From: Cymbidium sinense
Lineage: Eukaryota; Streptophyta; Magnoliopsida; Asparagales; Orchidaceae
Direction of reading: 5' to 3'
NCBI GenBank assembly: GCA_021442155.1
Contig: CM038220.1
Location: 81,830,897 to 81,894,896, forward strand
DNA length: 64,000 nucleotides
Positions 46,991 to 61,703 of the stretch are shown piece after piece. Every line of letters starts with the position of its first letter. Within the stretch, counting starts at the first letter, position 1. The notes under the pieces were generated by a model. That model saw nothing but the letters and a program-made list of their open reading frames with translations, did no database searches and was not told the DNA's origin. The position numbers and the translations under genes were made by a program.

Positions 46991-49007
46991 TGTGGTGTTT
47001 ATTTTTTGAGATATAACACCACAAATCTTAAGGGGTACTTATTGAAGTGATCGAATGACATTAAGGAATGATGCACTATCTCTAGATAGAAATCACCACC
47101 TATAATGGACTAGTCTAATAATGACTCTAAGGCAATATGGGTCTTTGAATATACTAGAGATCTTTCCCCTACTTTACATGAAAAGTAAAGTAGATTTATT
47201 TAAAGGGGGTTCTTTAAGTTCATGGAGGCATGCCCCATAGTTAATTACATCTAAGGAATGTGAATTCTTTAAGAATACTCGATTAAAGTTAGAGTCTCCA
47301 AAGATTTCAAGGTTAAGACTATCTCAATTGGCTATTTTAGAAAATCAAATGAGATAGATCAAGGAGAAGACTTATTTTTGGAATCCAAAGGGTAGGAAAT
47401 GCTCATGATACTAAGAAGCTTAGTGAGCATTCCAATCTACCCTATAGTTGGGTTTTATATTTTTGAAATTGAAGTAAGTTAATTATTTGAGTTGATATTT
47501 TATTTGATTGCTAGAACATATAATGCCACAACATAAGACTATGGAAATGCCTAAGAGGTGGGGATTTAAGCTTGTAGCCCAAACAACAAATCTAGATCTA
47601 AATCTAGGAAGCTTTGAGGATGAAAGCATGACCAAAATCTAAGGCAAAAATGGGTATGGTATATCTCCATAAGAGAATAACAATTGCAAAAACCCATTGG
47701 GTCATATGCACCACACTTATTAATGTCCATGAGTCCACAGGAACATAGTATTAACAAATGGTCATTTAGCTTTGATTTCAACTTGGCAGATTTAGAATAG
47801 TTTGAAATTGGTTTGTGCCAATTTTCAATGAATTTATTAATTTGATATCATTTGGCTCATGTTGACCCATTTAGATCAAAATAGGTCAACTTGGGTCAAG
47901 TTGACCTGGTCAAATTGGATCAAACTAAGGTTGGGTCAAGTTCATATGACCATTTGAAAAGTGTTGGCATCATTGGTTTGGTTCAATTTGGTTTATATTT
48001 TGTTTTGTTCATTTGATTTTATTTAAATGGGTCAAATAGTTGACAAATGACAAATTGTCATGAGTTTGTTTAGGTTTGATTGGTCATTTGAAATATTTTA
48101 CAAGCTTTGGTTTCAATCAATTTTGGTTTGGTTAGGTTTCAAGTCAATTTGACCTTTTAGGTCAAGTTGGGTTCATGATCAATTGGGCTATGTTGGTTCT
48201 AATTGCCAATTGAGGCTTTGGTCAAAAATAATTGGTTTAGAATGAATTTGACCCATTGGTTTTACAATTGAGCTTAGATCAAGATTTGACACATTTTAAA
48301 TTTTTAGGTCAATTTGAGTTAATTTGGGTTATGTAGCCAATTGGGTAAGTTCAAATGATACTTGGTCATGTTCAAGCATTGATCATGAATTGGTTTTGTT
48401 CAATGGTTTCAATCAATTTTAGCCTATGGTGGATTTTATTTGGTTTGGCTTCATTTTGGCTAAGTGTTGACTTGGTTTGACCCAATTTGATTGATCATCT
48501 CATGATGATTGTTGCTCACAATGTGGAGGCTTAGGTGGGCTTAGTTCAATCCAATTTAGGTAGGATTAGAATTTGGTTCAAAAGGGTGTTTTATGTCACT
48601 TTTGTCTGAAAGTGGGTCAATTGATGATCAAGGCTTGATTCAAGTTTGGTTGAACACACATATGGACTTATCATTGAAATATAAATCCGTTTGGAAGTGA
48701 TTTGGATTTAAATGGGTTTGATTCATTTGACAATTTTCAAGTCCAAAGGATGAACAAGGGCTTGAGTTGGGTTTGAGTTTTTAATTAAGTTTTGGTTTGA
48801 TGATTGAAGTTTGTGTTTATATTTGGATTCATGATTGAAGGATTGATTGAATCATGAAGAAAATCCAAGTTGGGATTGATTTGAATTTGATTTGGCTAAG
48901 TGTTCACCTAATCACTAGAAGTGTCTTAAGACTAAGGAACTCTTAGTGTCTAAGAGTCTTATGTCTAAGATGGAGGGTTGAGAGTTCATTCTAAAATGAG
49001 GTCAACA
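46991..49007 (-). mobile_element. R3: reverse element with about 4.4-kb internal deletion
   Basis: Begins TGTGGTG like other reversed tails, follows the family tail to about 47690, then jumps to sequence equivalent to R2 from about 39076 (GGGTCATATGCACCACACTT), skipping the region matching 34.64-39.07 kb. It ends GGTCAACA at 49007. No target-site duplication is found (CCTTA on the left, AGCAT on the right). It preserves the uninterrupted version of the F2 insertion site near 47407. Confidence 0.7.
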
Positions 49008-49076
49008 AGCATGCATATGACATAACTCTAGGTATGCACATGCAACATATTTCTTTTAGCACACTTTAAATGAAGA
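49008..49076. other. Spacer between R3 and F4, damaged
   Basis: Direct counterpart of 1456-1532 (AGCATGCATATGACATAACT shared), but shortened and lacking the GATGCTGTTGACC junction, so the F4 start is not intact. Confidence 0.65.
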
Positions 49077-52000
49077 TCATTTTTGATAGAAAGAACCCTC
49101 AGACATCTTTGGCATAGTCTCTTAGACTTTAAGGGTTCCTTGGTCTTAAGACACATCTAGTGATTAGGTGGACACTCTAACCTAGAAGACTAAGAAGAGT
49201 TAGTCATAGAATAAGTCATGCTTTAGGGTGTTGGGAAAATATCTACCCTATAGCTTAAACCATTCCTCACTTTTTTCTTGCAAGTCAAACTCCAAATCAA
49301 TTCTATTTGATTTTCTCTAAACTCAATTCAATTCAATGATTCAATTCCATGATTGAAACCCATGATTGAAATCTATGATTGAAACTCATGATCAAAATTA
49401 TCAAAATTCCCTGTTCAAATTTCCTAAGTCCTTAATCCTTTATTAAGGACTTAGCCAAAATCATGATTTAAACTTATTCAAAGATTTGAGATTTTCATTC
49501 ATATTCTCATTTATATTCTCATTTATAAATGAAATATAAATTCAAACCCATCAAATCAAATTCAAAATTCCAAATCAATTCATGAAAATTTTCTTAAGCC
49601 CTTTTAATTTTCTATTAGGACTTAGCCAAAATCAACTCTCAACCTTGATCAAATCACTTCAAATCCTTGAGATTTTCTCAAAACTTATTATATCCTCATT
49701 TATATGCTCATATATAAATGAAATATAAATATAAATCAATCAATCAAAGGAAAATTAAATTCAAATTTAAAATGCTTAAAACTCCCTTAAATCCCTTAAT
49801 TTTCCATCAATGGATTTAACCTCAACTTTGATCAAACCATTTCAAACTCATGGGATTTTCTCAAAATCAATTTATATTCTCATTTATGTTCTCATATATA
49901 AATGAAACATTATATTCTCATTTATATCACATATATAAATGAAATATAAATATAAATCAATCAAAACCAATTCTAAAAAATCAAACAAATTAAAATCAAA
50001 TTTAAAATGCCTTTAAGGATTTATCCCAAATCATGATTAACTCTTCAAATCTTGATTTTCCCCATGATCAATAACTCATATCATAACCAAATATAAATAT
50101 AAAATCAATCAAACCAATCAAAATCAAATCAAATAAATCAAATAAAAATATTCTTTGAATATGAAATTTGAAATGGATCAAAATCCATTTGACTTTCATT
50201 TCAATACAAATGGATTTATATAAATCAAATCAATCAATCAACTTCAAATCAAGCTTTGACTAATCCATTTAACCCACTTAGGCTCACTTGACCCAAAGTG
50301 ACCTAAAGTACCCATATGAGCATCTTTTGATCCTAACCAAATTAGATTAAAACCAAACTCATATTCCTCTCATCATGATCATCATGGATGATCAATTAAT
50401 CAAATTGGTCAAATTAAGTCAAACCTAAGGGTTGACCAAGTCAACACTTAACCTAAAATGAAACCTAACATAGTCAATTATACCAAATTGATTGAAACCA
50501 TTGATCTAAGTTCACTCATGACCCATGTTTGAACTTGACCAAGCCAACATTTGAGCTAACCTAGCCCAATTGGCCCACTTGACCCAAGTTGACCCATTGA
50601 CCTAAAGGACCAAAAATATCAAAACTTGATCTAAGCCAAATTGATTGAAACCAATGGTCAAGTCCATCCCAAATCACTTGAGGAACTTGACCAAAGCCTC
50701 AATGGCCAACTAGACCCAACCTAGCCCTTGGACCCAACATGACCTAAAAAGGTCATGTTCCAAAATTGAACTTAACCCAAATTGATTGAAACAAAGATAC
50801 CAATCCACTCCATATGACTAACCTAACCTAAATCTACCCTTCCTACCTCAAATAGGTTAAAATAGGTCAACTTGACCCATTTGACCTAAATGAGTCATAT
50901 GAGCCAAAATCAAATATATACCAAATTAACTAAACCAAAGCAAAAAAACATTTCAAATAGTCATATGAACCCAATTTACCCTTGTTAATTATTTGACCTA
51001 ATGGTCAACTATGACCCATTTTGACCTAAATGGATTCAACATGAAACTAAACCTATTTTCTCAATACCAAACATACCCAAGAAAAATAAACTTTTACCCC
51101 TAGACAAAGAACAAACCCTATCCATGGGTATTTTGGTCATACCCTCTTCACAATCACTTGAAGCTTTCCTAAAAGCTCAAGGGGACTTAGTGATGAGTGG
51201 TGAACCCAACCCAATGGGTTTGGGTCAACCTATTTGACCCATAGACCAAACCCCGACCATATAGCCAAAAAATTCAATTTTCAAACTCCTCTAAGCTCAA
51301 TTTGATGCACATGGAGGTTGACTTCCACTCAAGGGATCAAACCAACCATGTGCAATGATCTAACGTCAAACATATGGTCAATTTGATCAAAATGGAAAAT
51401 AGGTCGTCATTGCCATTGGGAGATATACTCCCTAATTCAATGAAAATTCATACACTCATTATTGAAAGCCTAGGAATGCTAGCAATCACTCAGCATTCCC
51501 AAGGTCTCTAAAGAGGATTTGATTTTCCTAATTCCTTTTACATGTGCAAAATAGGGAGCTCAATCCAATTGCCAACTTCTCTACACTTGATCTTGATCCA
51601 CCTTCTACACACTCCTTCTAAGACCAATTTGAACTTGCCCAAGCATCCATTTGAGTTCCCACAAAGAAGGAGAGCCTCAATTGGATCACAAGATCAAGTG
51701 GTGTTGGTCCACAAGAAGATCCACTCAACCCAAGGCTTGAAACTTTCAATGGGCTTCACTAAAGACAAGCTACCCCATCAAGCTAAATGATCACCTAGGT
51801 ATGTAATTTTTCACCTTATCTTTGATAATTGGTCCTTTATGAAAGGAATTTTCATTGCATGAGAAATCAACTATGGATAGGTTGGTAATGATGCCTAGAT
51901 GGTATGGGTTGAGTCTATGATTCCATGCAAGATGGCATCTCCCTGATCATGGATGGTCTACATTAATCCTGGAAGAACTTAGCTCATCTCTTTGCCCATC

Positions 52001-55000
52001 CACATTTTAGATGGATGGCAGATTATTTGAAGTTTTAGAAATCCTTATCTTTTAAACAGATGAATCTTTAGCTATCGATCTTTGATGACCAAGATATAAA
52101 GATGCGCCACCTTCTGATATTAAGTTGGGTGGCTCATGGATGCATCTGTGACTCACCTCGCCGCGTGAGTCGAGATTAAGTGGGGATTAGTTATTTACCT
52201 AATAATTCTTAATTAATCCTTAGAACTTCTAAAATTTATAACTGTTCATAGAAAAGTTAAACAAATAAAAGGAAAAATTCTATGGAAAGATAATTTCATC
52301 TAAAATATTCTAAAAAATGTTTTCATTGGATTTTTAATTCCTCTTTTCTCTGAATTTGGATTTCTTTAAGAATCTTAATTAGCTAACTATTCTTTAATTA
52401 GGTATCAATTGATCTCAAACTTAGGGTTCATTTTGGGATGACCTCGCCTCCCCTAATTTTCTTGAGATTTATTGAGCTTAATTGGAGAAATTGTTATTTC
52501 ATTCAATAATTACTCCTTTCATGTAATTAAGGGTAATTAAAGAGATTAGTGGATTTATCCTATGATTAAGTTTGATTAAGGTAGATCCAATGAGTAGGGT
52601 TTTATGGAATAATTTTGGGCATTTCCCCTAAGCTATTCCCTAAACCACCTTTTTCTCTCTTTAATCCTCGCTTAATTAAGGGTCAACTCATTAATCACCC
52701 CCTTAAACAATTTTTAAAAATTCAAAAAAGTTCTAGAACTTAATTAATCTACCTTGGGTAGATGCTTAGGTGTTTAATAGCCTAATTATAATTAAGGAAA
52801 TTAAAACCCCTTTCATAAGTGTGAAGGGTTATTTTAAAATACTTAAGCTAAACCCCTTAGCTTAATTAACTTTAATTGAGCCAAATTGCATTAAGCCTTT
52901 TCATTATTAGGTGCATTTCAAATTTAAATTCCTTGTGGGTTTTATGTCTTCTCATTTGCTCATAATTACTTAGTTAATTTTTCTAAGTTGTTGTAGGTAA
53001 GGATTAATAAACCTTTCAAAAAATTAATTTTAAGCTTCAAACTAAACAAAAAATCACTTTGAAATTCACTTTGATTTATTCTAAATTTTCTTCTTCCTTA
53101 AGAATGTCTTTAGGATTTAAGTAAAGTGAGTTTGTTCATATGCTTTCATTACTTTGGATCTTTCCCAACATGTTAAGTTATGCCATATGATTCATGCATT
53201 CATAATTTCATGTTTCAAATTTTAAAATAAAATTATTTACTTTATTCAAATGTGCATGTGTTGGCTAAAGTAAAATATGAGTGGCTATTATCACTACTAA
53301 ATCCAAAATATTTTCAAAACTCATAAATGAAATATCAAATCTGAAAGTGTGTTATTCATATTTTAATTATAATCTTGCATGTGATGGATTATAAAACATG
53401 TTTAGCATAGCTCTTTTCTTCCTCATGTTAGCATAGTTTTGAATAGAGTTAGTAAGATGTAGGGTTCATTTGAAAAGAACCCAACACTTACTTAATCTCA
53501 TACCCTATTCATCCCTATGCTATCATCTAATAAGGATTTTCTATACCTGCATGAATAAATTGCATAAACAAAAATGAATCCATTAAACAACTTTTGCATA
53601 TTCCTTCCCATTTTCATTTCTTTTATATACATGTTTTTACTTAAAAATGTTGTATAATAATCTGGACAACTCCAAGGTTGTGAGGCTTTAAGTTGCCCTA
53701 AGTAAATCTTGTACCTTACTGGGTTAACAATAGATCACTTATGTTTTCTTACTTTCATGTATGTATGTGAAATTTTGTATAAGGAAAATCTTTTCTACTT
53801 AAGAAAAATCATGCATATTCAACTTCTAAATTTTCTTAAATGGATTACTTAGCATGCATCATAAAGTGTGTTAACTACTCTCATTTTCATGTATAGATAT
53901 GCTTAGGATCCATCCCTATGCATGTTATATATGTTAGGAAAGAATTGAAGTAATTTATGTTATGTGAATTTTGATTCATTTTATTTAATCTTAAAATGCA
54001 TTTATTTTTGAATAGGTTTGTTTAGAGTTTGTCTAATCTTAGGATTGATTAAAAGATGTAATCAAAGCATTCACCTAAATGAAACTAAAACATGAACCTA
54101 CCTTAGAAATTATTTAAGGATTAGGGAAGGAAAGAGAGTTATCTTCTCTTTCCCTCTCTTTCATAACTTAGTAATTAATTGTAGGTTTCACTCAAATAAA
54201 AAATTAAAACATGAAATAAAACCAAACCAAAATACTTAAACAACCTAAATGAAACTCTCCTAAGTTGAACATGTCCTTCACAGATAGAAAACTTGAACCT
54301 AAAGTCTTAGTAATTACCACACAAACCTTCGTGCACAAACATTAGCCTAAGTCACCACTTCTATCTTTAGGTTGGTGCATGGTTTGATGTTATATTTTGT
54401 TTTGTGATAAATGTTTTAGATTAGATGATAGTGTATGCTCATAGAATGAATGATAGACGTGCTTAGTCTAATATTCTTTTATGAGGGATTGTGCTTAAGC
54501 ATCATAAATAAAAATATAAATGTTTCGCTTGCGCTTATACCCTAAGCATAATCCATAGTTAGGTGGACTTAGTCACCCATGTGTGGGTGTTAATTCCAAT
54601 ATACATGCTTGGGATTTGTGTGGTGTGATTTAATTAACCTTATTTTGTAGGTATTAGTTAGATTTCCTTTTCCTTTTCATGTAAAATTTGTATATTTAGG
54701 ATTTTGGAATGATTTGTTATGGGGATTAGATGAGCATTGGTCATAAGATCCCATCTTATGCACCATGTGAAGCCTAGAGTATCCACCTTCCAACCATCCA
54801 AAGGAGGAACCAAAAGAAAAAGAAGAAAGAAGAAGAGATAGAAAGAAGAAAGAAGAATAAAGCTTGAAGAATAATAATGAATTCCTTTGCTTAAATTGTA
54901 ATTAAATTCATTTATAATTCAGTTTGTATAAGGATAGAGCTCGGCTACCCATATTTTATATTTTCATATTTGTATGGTGGTGCCCATCCATAAACGACCA

Positions 55001-56353
55001 TTTATTCTTTTACAATTAGCTTTATAAATTATTTGATGATTTCTTTAATGTTTGCATTATGTGGCATGATTTTCCTAGTTTCTTCCTTGCTTTATGTATA
55101 GCTTGGATGTGATTAGGCTCTTTAGGAAAAATAAATCTTTACCCAACTTAATAACTCAAAATAAAATTAAATAACTCATAACCTCACCTAAAGCTTGGAT
55201 TAAAATCAAGATAAAGAATTAGCAATCTTATATGAGCATTTCTTATAATATCATGCACAAATACATCTTATTTTACTCTTGATTGAGGGCTTCCACCTTG
55301 CCGAGAACCCGCTTGAACTTTGAGGGTCGTGGTGGAAACTCACCTCCTACCTTCTCGCTAATTTTGGCCAATAATCTGATTTATCATGCATTAATCATAA
55401 ACATCCTATTATCCCAAGTCAAAATAATTGTCCAAAATGGAAATAAAATAAAATTTGAAATGCATTAGATGGTCATTTGAAGCATGTCCCTTTACATGAT
55501 CTAGTCTCTTTAGGGAGTGAGTTTAAGGACTTTGTCTCTTTCTAAATAATACACCTAGCTATCTTGCATAAGCATAAAGACTTGCCTACATGTATTTAAA
55601 ATTGTAGAGTTAGTTGCCACCCCTGAATTGTAAGTCCATGCTCGGTGGTTTATCCTCTCAGGAGGCAAACCAATTACCCATTTTTGCCTTAGATTTAGGT
55701 TGTGCTTCCTAAGCTCCTAGATTTAGATTTTGAGGTTGCTTCTTCCCTTGTGGACCATAAGCATAATTCCTCACCTCTTAGGCATATTTAATAATGTGTT
55801 AAGGAATTAAGTCCTAAAATTCTAATGAAAAATATAACTCAAACAAACTAAATCAATTTCCAAAATATAAAGCCTAATTTGTAATAGTTTGAGATGCTAT
55901 TAGGTTTCGATTGTGAGCATTTCCTACTTATCTTCCATTTTGGCATCGATAAGAACTCCTCTTTGATCAATCCCATTTGATCTTAAAATATAAACTAATT
56001 GAATAGTCCTCTCATTGAAGTCTTCAAAGACAATGATCATTTACCTTAATCGAGTTTTCCTAAGGGATCCCATTTAGGATGTAATTAACTGGGCTTTCCT
56101 GAAACTTAACAATTTAAAATAAACCCCGCTTATTTTCCATGTAAAGTGGGAAGAATCTACATATCACCATCATCCTTTGAGTCATTGAGATGATTGGTTC
56201 CATTAAAGGAAGTGACTTATCTTTGAGATATTACACTATACCTAGATGACGATGATCATAAGTAATCTAGAGGCATCTTACTAAGATGAATTTTAATAAG
56301 GTCTCTTCTTTCTTTTCTCAGTAGAAAAGGCACTCCTAATAGAATTTATTCAC
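49077..56353 (+). mobile_element. F4: direct second copy of F1, with many small deletions
   Basis: Follows F1 throughout in the same order, including flank: GATGC at 56354-56358 corresponds to the F1 right duplication, though the terminal CACA is lost. Long AT-rich runs match F1 nearly base for base, while GC-richer patches are shortened or scrambled (for example the hairpin island at 51960-52180 against 4780-5035). No coding potential is seen. It is part of the large direct duplication rather than an independent insertion. Confidence 0.7.
54800..54860 (+). repeat. Purine tract in F4
   Basis: AAG/AGAAA-rich run equivalent to 7648-7700 in F1, with a small interruption (GATAG). Confidence 0.65.
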
Positions 56354-56496
56354 GATGCATATATGTATTTTGTAGAAAATGGGATTTTCTCTCATTAGAT
56401 AAATGTACATACAAGTGTATAAAATTTTAAAGCAAGTTCTTCATCATTAACTTGGGAGTGAGGTAAGGACCTTCTTGGCGCTACTTAAAGCCTCGT
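56354..56496 (-). mobile_element. Older host repeat segment, second copy
   Basis: Counterpart of 9240-9386: starts GATGCATATATG and ends CCTCGT before TGTGGAGATAATT. Same orientation and same junctions as in the first copy. Confidence 0.65.
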
Positions 56497-59400
56497 TGTG
56501 GAGATAATTTAGAACACCACATAGAGTTTAGGAATTTCTTATTTAGATGATCAAATACATCATTAAGTAATAAGCATATTATCTCAAAAGATAAATATGT
56601 TTTTCTATAATGGATTGATCATTTCAAAAAAATTCCTAAGGCTAATGGGTCTTTATTAAAGATATTTCAAACTACTGAATGTAGATCAAGGTTTATTTTA
56701 AACTAGGTTCATGGTTTCCTATAGAGGCAAGCCCCTATAGTTAATTACATCTTAAGATGGGTCTCTTCCTAAGAATACTCTATTAAAGAAACAAGTTGTT
56801 ATTTCTAAATATTTTAAGGTGATTTTCAAAGGATTGAATTTTAGAATTTCAATTGGGAACTGTCCAAATTAGAGAGAGAGTGATTTTGGGAGATGAAGTA
56901 GAAAATGCCTATTGATATTGGGATGCTTAGTAGACATTTCAACTATCCTATAATTGGGCTTTAAATTTGGCATTTAATTTAGATTTTGAGTTGGCATTTT
57001 CTTAGAAATTCATAGATTCTAGAAGATAAGATCAGAAATGCCTAGTATTGAAGACTTATTCCTGAATAAGATGCTTTAAAACCTAGTCTACATGTGCTTT
57101 TAACACATAATAGATGCTCAACCTAGTTCTATTTTGGGAATTATAAGTCATTCCACTCACTTGAAAGAATTAACCTATCAAAACTCTGGACTTATAACCG
57201 CCTAGAGTGATACACCACCTAATGCATTTTAAATTCATGAAGCTAAGTCTCATGAATGCAAGATGGCTAAGCTATAGTATTTTATAAAGAATATATGAAC
57301 CTAGACTCACTCCATAATCCCTAGAATCATATAGGGTATGAAAATGCATCTAACTAATGCATATTTTTTATATTTTATAAATTTTTACTCAAGATTTATT
57401 TTAGTCCATGAGTATGCATTTATGCTTGTAAAATTATAAATGGTTATAGCCAAATCAATAATTTCCCAAGAAGATTCATCCTCACAGACAAATGCCCCTT
57501 ATGTGCAATGGGTGAATTGCCCAATTTAAAGAATGAAAATATATGATTTCATGATTTCAAAACTTATGGTTTCTAATTAATTTATGTTGTTCTAAGGCTT
57601 TAATTATATGAACTTTCAAGTTGTATTTATTTTTATTTTAGTTGTTTTGATTTAAGTTAGGTAAAAAATTTAGTTTTCCTATATTCATCGTCTGTGCTTT
57701 CATTCACAAGAAAACACAACATAGAAAGAAACCTATAAAGTATATGATTCTATTACGCCCAAAATAAATCAAGCCAATTTAAATTTATAGAAATAGGTCA
57801 ATGTGGCCGTGTACGCCACCCAGAAGAAAAAGTTAGCGCCTTAAATACCTAGACTACAAGTCAGATCTATGGACTTCTTTCCAACATCTCCTTTGTTTGG
57901 ACATCCATCAAGCTCCATAGGGGACGCACCATCTAAGTAGGGTTAGCTCTGCTAATCCTAGACATAGATCTAACATAGTTCTAAGATCAAATTTACATTT
58001 AAAATTCAAAAGAAATCCTCCCAAAACATATGTTTGGAAATACAATAGCACAAAGTTATATTTTAAAACATATGGCTTAACATTAGTTGCTTGCCCAATT
58101 TATGGACTATGTTAAGATATTTTCACCTACATAAATAATAATTTTCTAATTTTATTTATTTATTTATGACAACAATCTCTTTAACATCAAAAAAATAGAG
58201 TTAATTGAAAGAGCTCTACCATCATTCTAATGGGAAAACAAGTCTAGTATTCAATTAAAGCAATACACCACTGATATGAAGCAAAACATATCACAACATA
58301 TTGCGAGAACTATAAAATCACGAACAATCTAACCTAAATCTAAAGTTCATGACCTAAATGATCTTGTGTGTGTTAGATTTTGTGTGGTAGGTCTTACTAA
58401 GCCTCTTAGTTTAGTTTTAATTTGGGATTTGAGTTTGTTTGAATTTTATCTTTATGGTGGTTTCAATTCAAATGATTTAGTGATTAGTTTCATTTTATTT
58501 TCACTTTATTTGGTTAAAGTGATGTTTAATTAATTATTTGATTGAACTCACCCTATTCAACATCCTAATTCTAAAGAATGAAATCATCATCCCAAGATGA
58601 AGATTCATTTCATTCTAACTAAGATCCTGTATCTTAATTATTTTGATTTCATTTAGTTTGATTGAATTTGGATTTGAATTGATATTTCATTTTTCTAGGA
58701 AATTGAATTTGATTTTCATTCTTGGTTTCATTTTCAATTTAGTTTGGTTTGAATTATTTCATTTGATTTTATTTGAATTGCATTATTTTTTTAATTTATT
58801 AATTTTGTTTTATTTGAATTAGTTCATTTGGTTTACATTAATCTTTTGGATTAAGTCATGTTGATTTCATTTGATTTAGTTTAGGTTAACCTAAAGTACT
58901 TAGGTTGGTTTTTGCATTCATTTGATTTGATTCATGGAGATGTAAGGATTCATTAAGAGTTGGTGATTTAGTTTTAATATTTGATTTCATTAATTATTTC
59001 ATTAATTTAAGGCTTAATTTCATTAGTCATTAAGTTTGAAATTGATTAATCCTCTAACATGTTGAAGAATACTTAAGTATTTTTTTATGTTTGATTAAGA
59101 TTAGTTCAATTTATTTCATGATTTAATGAATTAATATTTTCTTATTTATTATGGATTTAATATTGATCTAGAATTTGGAAATTCAACAACTCCCAATCCA
59201 AAGATCAATTGGGTTTCAAAAATTTCTAATTATGGTTACATGCCAATTTCATGTTTCCAAAGTTTTATCTTGATTAGATTCATAATTAGGTGTAATTAAA
59301 GTTATAAATATTTTATTAAAACTTAAATTATGCCTAATTTAATGAAATTTATTTAGAGGTTTTATTTTTCATTAATTCTCTCTCAAAAATATGTTTGTAA

Positions 59401-61703
59401 TGAGGGTTCATTTGTAATTGGACATTTGTTGGTTTATTATGATTTAATTAAATTCTAGTTAATTATTTGAATTATTTAATTCAATTAATTGATTAATTAA
59501 GTCAAATTATGATTTATTAAGTTTAAAATGCCAATTTTAATGTTCATTAGGTTCATAGGTTAATTTAAAGTTTTCTAATTCATTTTTATTAATTATTTCA
59601 TTTTAAATTAATTTATTTAATTAAAATTGAGGTTTAGATTTAAATTTTTATTCCATAAAATACAATGAAATAAATTATGAAAATTTGCAAAATGTGTGCA
59701 TTAATTGCATTTCCCAAAGTTTTAAATCAATTAGATTTATGGTTTAAGAGTAATAAGGTTTAATGGTTTTAATTAAACCTAAATTAAGTACTAATACCCA
59801 AAATAATTTGGAGATTTAAATTTTGTAGATTCCTCTCATCAAGATGAATCCATAGAACCTTCATTTGAAAATTTTTTATTTATATTTACTTTCATGATTT
59901 TTAGAATTTTTAATTTAGAACTTTTTAAATTAAATCTTGAATTTCCTTTTAAACTAATTAGTGGCATATAAAAATGCTTTTCATTTTATCCATGGGATCC
60001 ACATGGATCCCACTAAAATTGTCATTTAGTGTAATATGATCCAATCAATCTGCTCAAGGGATTTAAATCTCATTTATAGATCTTTTAAAAATGTCAAATG
60101 TATTCTTGATTTTAATTGATGATAAATTTTAAAACCAATTTTTGGTTTCTTAAAAAATATTGAACCAAACCCACCATAAAATGAAACAAAACAAACAAGA
60201 ATATTTCTTATTTTTTTTGGTTTTGAATTTTTACATTTTTATTAGCATAATATTTTATTGTATAATGAATAAGCAAAACTAGTTAATTTATAATTCTTAC
60301 TATAAACCTATAATATATAAATTAATAATATTAGATATCATATAATTATTTTGGTTTATTTGGTTCCATCCAAAATTTTATTTAAAAGATCCAAAACCAA
60401 AACCAAAGTTTTCATCAATTAAAATAAAAATCAAATTACTAAGATCAAACCAAACCAAAATTACTCAAAAATTTGGTTGATTTGTTTTTGGTTAAAACCA
60501 AATAATCAAATATTAGATTATTTAATGCATAAATTGAGAGCCATCCATGGTTTTTACTTGATTTTGGTGATCAAAATCAAGAAATCATGATTTCAATTAC
60601 AAAATGATGAAAGGAAATCATCTAAGCATTGATCACACTTGGGATCAAGTTTCCTTCAAAAAAATGATGAATATTGAAAGTTTAATGGAAAAATGAGATT
60701 TTTAATGGAGAACCCAAGTCTAATCTCCATGAAATCCATTCCATTAGCTTAATGATGCAAGAAGCTTGTAAAAGGAAATGAGTTGTCTATTTAAAAAGAT
60801 GGGTTTAGGTCTTGATCATTCTTGTGAGAAATGGGTGGAATTTCATTTGAGCTCAATTCAATAATTGTTGGTAACTTAATTTCAAGTGAAATCCATTCTT
60901 AGATTTCACCATTAATTCTTCCTTATCCATTAAAAATGCTCAAAATTCTGGGAATGGTCAAGAACTTCATCTCTTGCCTTGGTGAAGCTTTTAGAATGAA
61001 AATGAGGAATAGTTCCTTCCCATTTCATAATGAAAAATCCTATTAAGGATTTTGGTCAACTCCATGACTTCAAGACCAATAGATCAACTGGCCTTGTGAA
61101 CATGTTATTCACACATATTGCTTGATGTTTCTTTTTATCCTCTCTTTTTTATTTCTTTCTTCTTCTTTTAATAAACTTTTGACTTTTGTTTACTTGGTTG
61201 GCCTTCACTAAGACAACCATCCATAAGAGGTGGATGACTTTGAATAAGAAATTTGCATTTCCTCTTCCCATTTTTTTGATTTTGAAATTCCATTTTTTTC
61301 TTTATTATTTTATGATTTATGGCATTATCATCCTATTTGAATATGACATACAAAATTAATCTCAAATTGATTTGAGATTGGGATTAATCCATTTGACTTA
61401 TTAAATTCAAATAAAACCAAGTAGTTAAATTTAAAGTGTTATTTTAATTTAAACCTTTTAATTTTAATTCAATCATCTTAATTGATGATTGATTGAGTTT
61501 TTGATTCAAATTCAATTTTGAATTGAATTTTAATATTCTTATGAGTTGACTTTGGCTATGGGTCTCACAAGTCAACTAGATAGAATAAAACCCAAGGGAT
61601 TTTGGCACCAAATATAGTGTCTTAAGACAATTATGTTCTTATTTGGAATTAGAACATCATAATTACTAAGATTGATATAAACCTCATCCAAAATGAGTCA
61701 ATA
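56497..61703 (-). mobile_element. Second copy of the 5.8-kb TG...CA relative, shortened to 5.2 kb
   Basis: Counterpart of 9387-15188. CTCGT at 56492-56496 and CTCAT at 61704-61708 flank it, the same mismatched 5-bp pair as in the first copy, so both derive from one insertion that was later duplicated. The GC-richer island (about 59960-61150) is heavily altered while AT-rich parts remain near identical. Confidence 0.7.
60095..60515. mobile_element. Degenerate copy of the hAT-like MITE
   Basis: The interior matches 13290-13744 (AAACCAATT...GGTTTC, CATCCAAAATTTTATTTA, GGTTAAAACCAAATAATC), but both terminal repeats and the flanking duplication are gone or scrambled. It arose with the large direct duplication, not by a separate insertion. 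Confidence 0.65.
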
